Shown: positions 8,493 through 17,107 of the stretch, one piece after another | Layout: every line of letters starts with the position of its first letter | Numbering within the stretch: position 1 is the first letter of the stretch | NCBI GenBank assembly: GCA_947496535.1 | Contig: CANMDE010000001.1 | Span: forward strand, 434,001-498,000 | Length of the DNA: 64,000 nucleotides | From: an uncultured Paracoccaceae bacterium | GTDB lineage: Bacteria; Pseudomonadota; Alphaproteobacteria; Rhodobacterales; Rhodobacteraceae | Reading direction: 5' to 3' | Position numbers and translations under genes: made by a program | The notes under the pieces: generated by a model | Seen by the model: only the letters and a program-made list of their open reading frames with translations | Told to the model about the DNA's origin: nothing | The model's database searches: none

Positions 8493-9908
8493 TTATTCGC
8501 TTCCTTCTGTGTTCTCCGACACCAGCGCCCCATCTGACCAGACGCCGGTGCTTTCCTGACCGGTTGCGTATGTCATGGTGCCTTCGCCTTCGCGTCGTCC
8601 GCGTATGAAAGATCCGTCGTAGACATCGCCGTTGGCGTAGGTGGCCACACCCTGACCGTTGATTACACCATCTGCCCATTGGCCGACATAGGTGAAGCCT
8701 TCGGGAAGGGTAATCTCGCCCTGTCCGTGACGCTGACCTTCCTTGAAGTCACCGACATAGACTGTCCCGTCAGGGTAGGTGGCTGTTCCGGACCCGTTAC
8801 GCTGACCATCAACCCACATACCTTCGTAAACGTATCCGTCGGTATAGGTCATCTTTCCCTGACCATGGTTCTTGGCATTCTGGAATTCGCCTTCGTAGAT
8901 CAGGCCGTTTGCGAATGTCGCGACGCCGTTGCCGTTGATCGTTCCGGCGTCCCAATCACCTTCGTAGGTAGAGCCGTCGGCATATGTGATTTTGCCTTGG
9001 CCATCAGCCACGCCATCGACAAAAGCGCCGACATAGATTGCGCCGTCGGGGTAGGTCACTTCGCCGTTTCCGTTGATCTGTCCTGCGGACCATTGTCCGG
9101 AATAGACATAACCGTCCGTGCCCGTCAGTGTTCCTTCGCCGTTGCGCAGGTCATCGACAAAGTTGCCTTCGTACACTTCACCATTGGCGTATGTAACCTT
9201 GCCCTGGCCTTGTCGCTGACCTTCAATCAGTTCGCCTTCGTATACGTCGCCGTTTGCATGTGTCAGCTTGCCGTTGCCTTGGATTTGGCCATCAACCCAA
9301 TCGCCCGCGTAGACCAGACCATCTGGCATGGTCAGGGTGCCGTTGCCGTCACGCTCACCAGCTTTGAGATTGCCTTCGTAAACGGCCCCGTCGGGGTAGG
9401 TGATTTTACCTTCGCCTTCTTTGATTCCGTTGACCCATGCGCCTTCGTACGTGTAACCGCCGGGACTGGTCATTTTGCCGGTGCCGTGGTGCATAGCGTT
9501 GCGGAATTCACCTTCGTAGACGACTTCATTGGCGTAATTGGCGATACCGGTTCCGGTGATGTTGCCGTCAACCCATTCGCCTTCGTACGTTCCGCCATCT
9601 GCAAATGTGATTCGACCCTGGCCTTCTGGTTTGCCGGCGGCAAAAGCGCCTTCATAAACTGAACCATTAGGGAATGTGGCGGAGCCTTGTCCCCGGATTT
9701 CGCCGGACACCCATTCGCCCGAATATTCGTACCCGTTGGGAAGGCGGTAAGTCCCCGTGCCGTCTTGTTTTCCGTCGACAAAGGTACCTTCGTAGATGCC
9801 CCCGTCGTCGTACTGCTTTGTCTGGACGGTCTGCGCTATTGATGCGCTTGCAAACCCAATGGTCACAAGGGCAATAGCCGCACAATTTCTATATCCAAAC
9901 AAGATCAT
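8493..9908 (-). CDS. Exported MORN-repeat protein (18 tandem repeats)
   Basis: 471 residues. A signal peptide (about 1-26, ending SIAQ) is followed by 18 consecutive 23-residue MORN repeats (residues 35-448, consensus DGxxYxGxWxxGxxxGxGxxTYP) and a degenerate nineteenth at the C terminus. MORN arrays form elongated beta-hairpin sheets used in membrane or protein contacts. An exported array of this length without any catalytic domain points to a structural or adhesive envelope role, which is inference. The start at 9908 has GGAG six bases upstream; ATG at 9914 or GTG at 9923 are alternatives. The array shows a nine-repeat super-period (see findings). Transcription diverges from nadE. Confidence 0.9.
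   Translation of the reverse strand: MILFGYRNCAAIALVTIGFASASIAQTVQTKQYDDGGIYEGTFVDGKQDGTGTYRLPNGYEYSGEWVSGEIRGQGSATFPNGSVYEGAFAAGKPEGQGRITFADGGTYEGEWVDGNITGTGIANYANEVVYEGEFRNAMHHGTGKMTSPGGYTYEGAWVNGIKEGEGKITYPDGAVYEGNLKAGERDGNGTLTMPDGLVYAGDWVDGQIQGNGKLTHANGDVYEGELIEGQRQGQGKVTYANGEVYEGNFVDDLRNGEGTLTGTDGYVYSGQWSAGQINGNGEVTYPDGAIYVGAFVDGVADGQGKITYADGSTYEGDWDAGTINGNGVATFANGLIYEGEFQNAKNHGQGKMTYTDGYVYEGMWVDGQRNGSGTATYPDGTVYVGDFKEGQRHGQGEITLPEGFTYVGQWADGVINGQGVATYANGDVYDGSFIRGRREGEGTMTYATGQESTGVWSDGALVSENTEGSE
8565..9806 (-). repeat. MORN array coding repeats, two blocks of nine 69-bp units
   Basis: The coding DNA of the MORN protein consists of 69-bp units. Units 1-9 (9186-9806) and 10-18 (8565-9185) correspond one to one, so the array is a 621-bp block duplicated in tandem and then diverged. 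Repeats 5 and 14, for example, are the only two with the F-x-N-A-x-x-H-G-x-G-K-M-T pattern. Confidence 0.8.
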
Positions 9909-10061
9909 CCCCATCTCCGTCACTTCCTCAACTTTCGTAGCCTAGTAGAGCATTTGTCGCCTGACAACGCCAAAGGTGGTTCGCATACTACATTGTTTCC
10001 GTAACGCCTTTCCAAGGCGCACCAGTCTGATACATCCATGGCAAGCCATTGGGACAAAACT

Positions 10062-11723
10062 ATGACAAAAAAGTTTCGTTTATCGATCGCGCAGCTTAAT
10101 CCCACGGTAGGTGATCTATCCGGGAACGCAGCACTTGCGCGTGATTCGTGGGCGCAGGCGCGGGATGCAGGGGCCGCAATGGTTGCGTTTCCCGAGATGT
10201 TCATCACCGGTTATCAGGCGCAGGATCTGATCCGTCGCGCTGCGTTCATTGAACAGGCCACAGCCGAGATAGAGAACTTGGCCAAGGATTGTGCTGACGG
10301 CCCTGCCATCGGGATAGGTGGGCCATTTGTGGAAGAAGGCCGCCTGCACAATGCCTACTTCATCCTCAAGCATGGCGAGATTATTTCGACCATGCGCAAG
10401 CATTTTCTGCCGAACTTCAATGTGTTTGACGAAGTACGTCTGTTCAAAAGCGCCCATATCTCCGGACCCTATGCAGTCGACAACGGTCCGCGCATTGGTA
10501 CGCCCATTTGCGAAGACGCATGGTACCCCGATGTGGCCGAGGCAATGGTCGAAAGCGGGGCAGAGATATTGGTGGTCCCCAACGGCTCCCCTTATTTTCG
10601 GCACAAATTTCCGATCCGCATGAACACAATGGTCGCCCGCGTGATCGAAAATGACGTTCCGATGGTCTATGTGAATATGGTCGGAGGGCAGGATGACCAG
10701 ATGTTCGACGGTGGTTCGTTCGTGCTCAACCGTGGTGGCAAGCTGGCGATGCAGATGCCAGTTTTTGAAGAAGGTGTTGCCCATGTCGATTTTGATCTGA
10801 CCGACGAAGGTTGGGTTGCACAGCAGGGCGAAATGGCGACGCTACCCGATGATACCGAGCAAGACTACCGCGTGATGGTGGAAGCCCTGCGCGACTACAT
10901 GGATAAGACCGGGTTCAAGAAAGTGTTGCTGGGTCTCTCAGGTGGTATCGACAGTGCAATAGTGGCGGCCATAGCAACCGATGCTTTGGGGCCTGAGAAC
11001 GTACGCTGTGTCATGCTGCCCTCAGAATATACCTCGCAAGGATCGCTGGATGATGCGGCCGCAGCGGCAGATGCTTTGGGCGTGAAGTACGACACGGTCA
11101 GCATCGCAGGTCCGCGTGCTGCGGTGAAAGAGGCGTTGCAGCCCTTGTTTGACGGCTTGGCAGAGGATTTGACCGAGGAAAACATCCAGTCCCGCATTCG
11201 TGGGCTGCTGCTCATGGCGCAGTCCAACAAGTTTGGTGAGCTGCTGCTAACCACCGGCAACAAATCCGAAGTGGCCGTTGGCTATGCCACGATTTACGGC
11301 GATATGTCGGGGGGCTATAACCCGATCAAGGATCTTTACAAAACGCGCGTGTTTGAAACCTGCCGCTGGCGCAACGCCAATCACCGGCCCTGGATGAAAG
11401 GGCCAGCCGGTGAAGTGATCCCTGTGGCGATTATCGACAAGCCTCCGTCAGCCGAGCTGCGACCGGATCAGAAGGACGAAGACAGCCTGCCGCCTTATGA
11501 CATCCTTGATGGCATATTGGAGATGCTGGTCGATCAGGAAGCGTCGGTCGCTGCATGCGTGGCCGCCGGGTATGATCGTGAAACGGTCAAGAAGGTCGAG
11601 CATCTGATTTACATTAGCGAATACAAGAGATTCCAATCGGCCCCCGGCCCGCGCCTGTCCAACCGTGCGTTCTGGTTGGATCGGAGGTATCCTATCGTGA
11701 ACCGGTGGCGGGATCAGAGCTGA
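10062..11723 (+). CDS. nadE: Glutamine-dependent NAD+ synthetase
   Basis: 553 residues with two domains. The N-terminal nitrilase-like glutaminase has the Glu-Lys-Cys triad E45, K113 and C150 (in TPICEDAW). The C-terminal synthetase domain has the ATP-pyrophosphatase loop SGGIDS starting at S293. It converts nicotinic acid adenine dinucleotide to NAD+, using ammonia channelled from glutamine, in the cytoplasm. The start at 10062 is preferred because homologues begin a few residues before RLSIAQLNPTVGD and GGGA lies upstream. An in-frame ATG at 10038 would add eight residues. Its end overlaps the next gene slightly. Confidence 0.95.
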   Translation: MTKKFRLSIAQLNPTVGDLSGNAALARDSWAQARDAGAAMVAFPEMFITGYQAQDLIRRAAFIEQATAEIENLAKDCADGPAIGIGGPFVEEGRLHNAYFILKHGEIISTMRKHFLPNFNVFDEVRLFKSAHISGPYAVDNGPRIGTPICEDAWYPDVAEAMVESGAEILVVPNGSPYFRHKFPIRMNTMVARVIENDVPMVYVNMVGGQDDQMFDGGSFVLNRGGKLAMQMPVFEEGVAHVDFDLTDEGWVAQQGEMATLPDDTEQDYRVMVEALRDYMDKTGFKKVLLGLSGGIDSAIVAAIATDALGPENVRCVMLPSEYTSQGSLDDAAAAADALGVKYDTVSIAGPRAAVKEALQPLFDGLAEDLTEENIQSRIRGLLLMAQSNKFGELLLTTGNKSEVAVGYATIYGDMSGGYNPIKDLYKTRVFETCRWRNANHRPWMKGPAGEVIPVAIIDKPPSAELRPDQKDEDSLPPYDILDGILEMLVDQEASVAACVAAGYDRETVKKVEHLIYISEYKRFQSAPGPRLSNRAFWLDRRYPIVNRWRDQS

Positions 11724-12289
11724 TTTTGGACGAGCAGATCGACATAAAGGAATTTATCGAGTCTTACGTGCTGGCAAAGGACGCGGGTTCGCGGCGTAAA
11801 GCGCAAGCTGCGTTAATTATTTTGGTATCTGCGCCGTTATTTATCAACGTTGTGTCAGCGGGAATGCTGCTTCCCGCAGCTATTAGTATGCTTTCGCCCA
11901 TCGGTATGCTGTACTTCCTTGCGCCCTGGTTCGCTTTCATGGCTCTCTACTTGTTCAGCCTTCGGGCGCCACCACCTCGGCGCCGGATGTCGCTTTCGAA
12001 TGGTGGTATCTGGATATTCCCGGAGGATACTGACAAACCCGCGACGGTGCCTTGGGTTAACCTTCAAAGTGTGGCTGAATTCCAGACAACAAAGTATCAG
12101 TCTTACCTTCAAATCCATAGCTCGGGTGCGACACACCTTCTGCCATTGAACAAACTCGATCACTCGCTTGAACGGATCATTCATTATTTCGAGAAATATC
12201 TGGCCGCATCGAACCTTTCGTTGGTTGAGGATTATTCCAAGGATCGTCCAGACTTCAAATACTGGGTGGTTACTAACGTAGCTGACTGA
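11705..12289 (+). CDS. Small membrane protein with a C-terminal soluble domain, unknown function
   Basis: 194 residues from a GTG start that overlaps the end of nadE by 19 bases. Two hydrophobic helices (about residues 37-57 and 62-85) form a hairpin. A ~110-residue soluble part follows, with PWVNLQSVAEFQTTKY and a C-terminal helix, a layout reminiscent of PH-like domains in small membrane proteins, although that is only an impression. No catalytic motif is visible. GGAGG lies 17 bases before the GTG, rather far, so the start is uncertain. It is probably cotranscribed with nadE. I do not recognise the family. Confidence 0.65.
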   Translation: MAGSELILDEQIDIKEFIESYVLAKDAGSRRKAQAALIILVSAPLFINVVSAGMLLPAAISMLSPIGMLYFLAPWFAFMALYLFSLRAPPPRRRMSLSNGGIWIFPEDTDKPATVPWVNLQSVAEFQTTKYQSYLQIHSSGATHLLPLNKLDHSLERIIHYFEKYLAASNLSLVEDYSKDRPDFKYWVVTNVAD

Positions 12290-12331
12290 AATCCTTTTTG
12301 AAAAATGGACTTCATGATATGTGTTTGTCCT

Positions 12332-12760
12332 ATGGCCCAGAATAAAACCCAAGCCACCGCTCAATCCGTCGCTGATTTTATCGCAGCCGTAGATCATCCT
12401 ACGCGACGTGCGGACGCCGCTGTTCTGAACGATATGTTTCGGCGCGTGACCGGGTGGCAACCGCGTATGTGGGGGCCGTCGATTATCGGGTATGGCGAGT
12501 ATCACTACACTTATGAAAGTGGCAGGACGGGTGATTTTCTGGCGACGGGCTTCAGCCCTCGCAAGGCCAACCTCGTGCTGTACATCATGCCCGGCTATGC
12601 GAATTTCGGTAGTATCATGGCACGCTTGGGCAAGCACAAGATGGGCAAATCCTGTCTTTACGTGAACAAGCTCGCCGATATTGATATGGATGTAGCGGAA
12701 GAGTTGGTGCAGGCTGGCCTGGATGATCTTGGCGCGCGCTGGCCGATCAAACCAACTTAG
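12332..12760 (+). CDS. DUF1801 domain protein
   Basis: 142 residues. The pattern RRADAAVLNDMFRRVTG followed by MWGPSIIGYGEYHYTYESG, FSPRKANLVLYIMPG and a C-terminal YVNKLADIDMDVAEELV is typical of DUF1801 (YdhG/YjbR-like fold) proteins, small cytoplasmic proteins of unknown function. The start at 12332 (MAQNK) is chosen over ATG 12305, because the nine extra residues are unlike the family. It is full length. A second, distantly related DUF1801 gene lies at 62843-63244. Confidence 0.85.
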   Translation: MAQNKTQATAQSVADFIAAVDHPTRRADAAVLNDMFRRVTGWQPRMWGPSIIGYGEYHYTYESGRTGDFLATGFSPRKANLVLYIMPGYANFGSIMARLGKHKMGKSCLYVNKLADIDMDVAEELVQAGLDDLGARWPIKPT

Positions 12761-12805
12761 GTGGCTGCCCGGCCTAAAGTAGCCGGACAGCATGCATTGC
12801 TGATA

Positions 12806-13714
12806 TCAAATCAGCTGATAGCTGTGCGGAACGAAGTGATAACCGTCACCGCGTGTTTCAACAAAGCCCATGCCCGGGAAAGGCATATGATAGCCGACCA
12901 GTGGCACGCGGTCTGCTGACACCATGTCCATCACCCTGCGGCGTGTGGCGGCGGCGGCTTCCTTGTCCATGTCGAACCGGACCTCCCAATCGGGATAGGC
13001 CAAGGACCAGACGTAGTGGTTGGCGACATCGGCCATCAGCAACAACTGCTTGCCGCCGCCTTCCAGCATGTAGGCCATATGGCCGGGTGTATGCCCTGAC
13101 GTGTCCATCGCCGTGATCCCCGAACGTACGGCATCGCCGTCGCCAATGAAGCTGAACTTCTCGGCCAGCGGACGGACTTTGGCCTCGAAGTTTTCGTTCT
13201 CTGCGCCGGACCAATAGTCGAACTCTGCCTGACCGGTGATATAGGCGGCGTTTGTGAAGGTCTCTTCGCCTGCGTCGTTTGTCAGGCCGCCGATATGGTC
13301 GCCGTGCATGTGGGTGATGACAACGTGGGTCACATCACCGGGGGTGTAACCCGCAGCATTCAGGGCAGCACCGGTCCCCTCAGGGTTCAGGCCGGTATCG
13401 AACAGGATCACCTCAGAACCGGTATTCACTACGGTTGGAGTGAAGAAGAACTGGGCGGCATCCGTAGGCAGGAAGTTGGCGGCGCTGACCTCGTCGAAGG
13501 TGGCGTCATCCACGTTCAGACCGAATATCTCGTGCGGTCCGTCAACGCTGCGGCTGCCAGCCAATAAAGTTGTGACCTTGAAATCGCCAAGCGTGAAGTC
13601 ACGATGCGTTGGCAAACTGGCCGCATGAGCGTCCGCGCTTGCGCCCGTTGGAACCGTTGCAGCAAGCGGAAGAGCTGCGCCTGACAAGAGTGTTTGGCGG
13701 CGTGTCAATTTCAT
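12806..13714 (-). CDS. MBL-fold metallo-hydrolase with Tat-type signal
   Basis: 302 residues. The N terminus MKLTRRQTLL plus a hydrophobic stretch and ASADAHA is a Tat (twin-arginine) export signal. The mature part is a metallo-beta-lactamase fold with THMHGDH (HxHxDH metal motif), SGHTPGHM, MADVANH and a final GYHMPFPG. Two divalent metals, usually zinc, are expected. The family includes lactonases and other hydrolases, and the substrate is not evident. The start at 13714 is supported by the signal peptide; the longer frame to 13750 adds 12 residues before it. It is convergent with the DUF1801 gene and divergent from gltX. Confidence 0.88.
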   Translation of the reverse strand: MKLTRRQTLLSGAALPLAATVPTGASADAHAASLPTHRDFTLGDFKVTTLLAGSRSVDGPHEIFGLNVDDATFDEVSAANFLPTDAAQFFFTPTVVNTGSEVILFDTGLNPEGTGAALNAAGYTPGDVTHVVITHMHGDHIGGLTNDAGEETFTNAAYITGQAEFDYWSGAENENFEAKVRPLAEKFSFIGDGDAVRSGITAMDTSGHTPGHMAYMLEGGGKQLLLMADVANHYVWSLAYPDWEVRFDMDKEAAAATRRRVMDMVSADRVPLVGYHMPFPGMGFVETRGDGYHFVPHSYQLI

Positions 13715-13867
13715 CGTCTTTGACCTTTCAGGTGTGATTGGATGAAGCAAAGATTAGCGCATCTTCCAACTGCGGCAATATGCACCGATACCGAATTTTT
13801 CACAGATAGGTGACAATGGACAATTCCGGACAGCCGTGACAAAGCGTTGCGCAACAGGAGACATCCC

Positions 13868-15190
13868 ATGACGACAACCCGTTTCGCCCCTTCGCCCACC
13901 GGTTGGCTGCATATTGGCAACCTGCGGGCCGCTTTGTTCAACTACGCCATTGCCCGCAAGGCAGGTGGCACTTTCGTTCTGCGCATCGATGATACTGATC
14001 AGGAACGGTCAAAGCAGGAATATATCGACGGGGTCATGGAGGATTTGACCTGGCTGGGTTTGGCCTGGGACAGGGTTGAACACCAGTCCGCCCGTATGGA
14101 TCGTTACGAGGCGGCTAAAGCGCAGTTGATCGAGATGGGTCGCCTATACGAATGCTTTGAAACCCCGACCGAGCTGGATCTGAAGCGGAAAAAGCAGCTT
14201 AATATGGGCAAACCGCCGGTTTATGACCGGGCTGCATTGGACTTGTCCGACGCTGAAAAAGACGCGCTGCGGGCCGAGCGTGGATCACATTGGCGCTTCA
14301 AACTTGATCACGAGCGGATTGAATGGACTGACGGGATTATCGGTGACATCTCTATCGATGCGTCATCAGTCAGCGACCCGGTTTTGTTCAAGAATGACGG
14401 GCAAATCCTGTATACGCTCGCCTCTGTTGTCGATGATATCGAGATGGGCATTACCGACGTGGTGCGCGGATCAGATCATGTGACCAACACGGCGACCCAA
14501 ATCCAGATGATCAGGGCGCTGGGCGGCGATGTCCCACGCTTTGCGCATCATTCGCTGCTGACCGGCCCGCAGGGCGAAGCGTTGTCGAAACGGCTTGGTA
14601 CGTTGTCATTGCGTGATCTGCGAAAACAGGGGATCGCGCCGCAAGCCATTCTGTCATTGATGGCGCGGCTGGGGTCGTCCGATCCGGTGGAGTTGCGCGC
14701 CAATGTCGCGGAAGTCGTCGAGGGCTTTGACATTTCCAAATTCGGATCAGCACCGACGAAATTCGATGCCGACGATTTGGGTCCGCTGACCGCGCGCTAT
14801 CTTGCGACGCTGAGCCATGAGGATGTGGCAGATGTGCTGACAGCCGCGGATGTGCCCAATGAATTGGCCGAACCTTTCTGGAAGGTCGTACGCGATAATA
14901 TCGCCAGCCTTGACGATGTGGCCGGTTGGTGGGCACTGTTCCGCGACGGGGCCACGCCGCTGGTTGCTGATGAAGACAAGGAGTTTATCGCGCAAGCCTT
15001 CTTCCTGCTCGATAGTCCGCCCTACAATGCTGACACATGGTCGCATTGGACCACTGCCGTGAAAGAGGAGACGGGCCGTAAGGGCAAAGCCTTGTTCATG
15101 CCGCTCCGCAAGGCTGTCACGGGCAAGGAACGCGGGCCTGAAATGGCCGACGTGATGCCGCTTCTCCAGACGAAGCCCAGCATCGACTGA
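13868..15190 (+). CDS. gltX: Glutamyl-tRNA synthetase (class I, shorter paralogue type)
   Basis: 440 residues with the class I signature FAPSPTGWLHIGN (HIGH motif HIGN) at the N terminus and the KMSKS-like loop ALSKR in the middle, followed by an anticodon-binding C-terminal region. It charges tRNA-Glu, and in bacteria lacking GlnRS also tRNA-Gln for later amidation. At 440 residues it is shorter than the usual ~470. Many alphaproteobacteria carry two GltX copies, so a second one may lie elsewhere. AGGAGACATCCC places the start at 13868. The stop is directly followed by the MATE gene. Confidence 0.93.
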   Translation: MTTTRFAPSPTGWLHIGNLRAALFNYAIARKAGGTFVLRIDDTDQERSKQEYIDGVMEDLTWLGLAWDRVEHQSARMDRYEAAKAQLIEMGRLYECFETPTELDLKRKKQLNMGKPPVYDRAALDLSDAEKDALRAERGSHWRFKLDHERIEWTDGIIGDISIDASSVSDPVLFKNDGQILYTLASVVDDIEMGITDVVRGSDHVTNTATQIQMIRALGGDVPRFAHHSLLTGPQGEALSKRLGTLSLRDLRKQGIAPQAILSLMARLGSSDPVELRANVAEVVEGFDISKFGSAPTKFDADDLGPLTARYLATLSHEDVADVLTAADVPNELAEPFWKVVRDNIASLDDVAGWWALFRDGATPLVADEDKEFIAQAFFLLDSPPYNADTWSHWTTAVKEETGRKGKALFMPLRKAVTGKERGPEMADVMPLLQTKPSID

Positions 15191-16582
15191 ATGGTAGACC
15201 AGCGGGCCAAGTTCACCCAAGGCAGCCTGTTTAGCCATATCTCGGTCATGTCGTTGACGGCCTCTGTTGGCCTGATGGCGGTTTTTCTGGTCGATTTTGT
15301 CGACATGATCTTTATCTCCATGCTGGGCAAGGCAGAGCTTGCTGCGGCGGTCGGTTATGCGGGCGCGATCCTGTTCTTCACCACGTCATTTGGCATCGGC
15401 ATGGCCATCGCTGCCGGTGCCTTGGTCGCTCGAGCATTGGGCGCGGGTGAGGCCGAAGAGGCCCGGCGCAGGGCGACCAATTCCCTGATCTATGGGGTGA
15501 TCTTTGGGGCGCTCTTTGCAATCGTCGTGTGGTTCAATCTTACCTTTCTGGCCGGGCTTTTGGGCGCGAGCGGTGAAACGCTCGATCTTGCTGTGGGCTA
15601 CCTGCGGATCATCGTGCCGTCGCTTCCGTTTCTGATGATCGGTATGATTGGTGGTGCGATCCTGCGTGCCCATGGCGACGCGCGAAGGGCCATGATGGCG
15701 ACGATCTGGGGTGGGATTGTTAATGCGATGCTGGACCCGATCCTGATTTTCGGGCTGGATCTGGAATTGACCGGGGCGGCTTTGGCCAGTGTTTGCGCAC
15801 GGCTGGTGATTGCCGGTGCCGCGCTGGTGCCGCTGATCCGGCACTACGATGGATTTGACAGGCCGACACGGCAAAGCCTTGGCGTTGATGTTCGCCCGAT
15901 ACTGGCCATTGCGATACCTGCTATTCTGACCCAGATTGCGACACCCATCGGGCAAGCCTATGTCACCCGCACCATGGCGGAATTCGGAGAGGAGGCTGTC
16001 GCAGGTATGGCCATTGTCGCACGGATCACACCGGTTGGGTTCGGGATCATCTTTGCACTTTCGGGCGCTATCGGGCCGATTATCGGGCAGAACGCCGGTG
16101 CCGGGCTTTCGGATCGGGTGAAGGCTGCGTTTCGCGATGGGCTGCTGTTTGCAGGGATTGTTGTGGTGGTCGTGTCGGCCCTGTTTTTCCTGTCGCGCCC
16201 TTTGTTGGTCAGCCTGTTCGACCTTGATGGGATGGCGCTGACCGTCGTGTTCCTGTTCGCAGGTCCGTTGTCACTGATGTTCTTTTTTAACGGCGTGATC
16301 TTCGTGGCCAATGCGGCGTTCAACAACCTTGGCCACCCGTTTTATTCGACCATTGTGAACTGGGGGCGGCATACCGCTGGCACGATCCCGTTTGTGATCG
16401 TGGGTGCCTCTCTTTACGGCGCGCCGGGCGTGCTGATCGGGCAATATCTGGGTGGGGCTATATTTGCTATCCTCGCCTATGTTCTGGCCCGTTGGGTTAT
16501 CGCGCGGCAGACCGAACAGGTTGAGGCAGAGCCCTTTGCCCGTCAGGCTCGACTTTTCAGCCTATTTCACCACCGCCGCTAG
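15191..16582 (+). CDS. MATE-family multidrug efflux transporter
   Basis: 463 residues, twelve predicted hydrophobic helices in two similar halves, with the MATE-type N-terminal FVDMIFISMLGKAELAAAVGYA and FGIIFALSGAIGPIIGQNAGA in the second half. MATE proteins export cationic drugs or metabolites in exchange for Na+ or H+. The ATG follows the gltX stop with no spacer, so translation is probably coupled. The last 21 bases overlap the 3' end of the convergent cyclotransferase-like gene. The substrate is unknown. Confidence 0.9.
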   Translation: MVDQRAKFTQGSLFSHISVMSLTASVGLMAVFLVDFVDMIFISMLGKAELAAAVGYAGAILFFTTSFGIGMAIAAGALVARALGAGEAEEARRRATNSLIYGVIFGALFAIVVWFNLTFLAGLLGASGETLDLAVGYLRIIVPSLPFLMIGMIGGAILRAHGDARRAMMATIWGGIVNAMLDPILIFGLDLELTGAALASVCARLVIAGAALVPLIRHYDGFDRPTRQSLGVDVRPILAIAIPAILTQIATPIGQAYVTRTMAEFGEEAVAGMAIVARITPVGFGIIFALSGAIGPIIGQNAGAGLSDRVKAAFRDGLLFAGIVVVVVSALFFLSRPLLVSLFDLDGMALTVVFLFAGPLSLMFFFNGVIFVANAAFNNLGHPFYSTIVNWGRHTAGTIPFVIVGASLYGAPGVLIGQYLGGAIFAILAYVLARWVIARQTEQVEAEPFARQARLFSLFHHRR

Positions 16583-17107
16583 ATGCGTATCCACCAGCGC
16601 CGTTTCAGCTTCGGATAGTGGCTGGTGACGTGAATAGCGAGGGGCGTCTCGGTCATCCAATACAGGCGCATCCCAGCCGGCAGTGGTTGCGAAAAATTCG
16701 GTAACGCCTTCTTCCCCAAACACTTGCAGATATCCTTGCACGACCACGTCCAGATAGCTGCGCAGGATGGGATGGGTTGTGTCGGCATGGCCGTGGCTGT
16801 GGTCCACTTGGTAGACAGCGGTTGGGGATGGCGGCGTGGTGCGGGAGATGGCTTTGGTCACGTCATGCCTGACATAAGCTGCCTCGCGCGCGTCGAGTGA
16901 GGCCCAATCGCTGCCGGGAACATGGGCGACAATTCCGGCGATAGTCGCGTCTGGCGCAGGTTCAACCGACAAGAATGCGAGGGGTCGCAAATGCGTATGC
17001 CGCCAGACGCGCCGCCAGCCATGTAGCTGCGCGGGCTGCGGATTGGTGTAGGCATGGGTCGCCAGATTGACGAGGCTGCCATAACCGAAGAAGGCTGGAT
17101 CGCTCAT
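16562..17107 (-). CDS. Gamma-glutamylcyclotransferase-like protein
   Basis: 181 residues. FFGYGSLVN near the N terminus is the substrate-binding YGSL loop of the GGCT/BtrG-like fold, followed by WRRVWRH and acidic residues around WASLDAREAAYVR, where the catalytic Glu is expected. Such proteins cyclise gamma-glutamyl amines or peptides. The start at 17107 overlaps the stop of the upstream permease gene by ATGA, making it the third gene of the ybbA-ybbP unit. Its biochemical role is inferred from the fold only. Confidence 0.82.
   Translation of the reverse strand: MSDPAFFGYGSLVNLATHAYTNPQPAQLHGWRRVWRHTHLRPLAFLSVEPAPDATIAGIVAHVPGSDWASLDAREAAYVRHDVTKAISRTTPPSPTAVYQVDHSHGHADTTHPILRSYLDVVVQGYLQVFGEEGVTEFFATTAGWDAPVLDDRDAPRYSRHQPLSEAETALVDTHLAAVVK

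Noticed and set aside
8679..9662. 327-codon open frame on the plus strand opposite the MORN gene
   Set aside because: It is the antisense of the MORN repeats; the open frame results from the periodic coding of the real gene and has no ribosome-binding site or signal peptide logic.
8493..9908. CRISPR array or intergenic tandem repeats suggested by regular 69-bp spacing
   Set aside because: The units are coding, match the MORN consensus and lack identical repeat/unique spacer structure.
11697..11723. GTG at 11697 as start of the small membrane protein, well placed after GGAGG
   Set aside because: It is in the nadE frame and reaches the nadE stop after eight codons; the membrane-protein frame starts with GTG at 11705.
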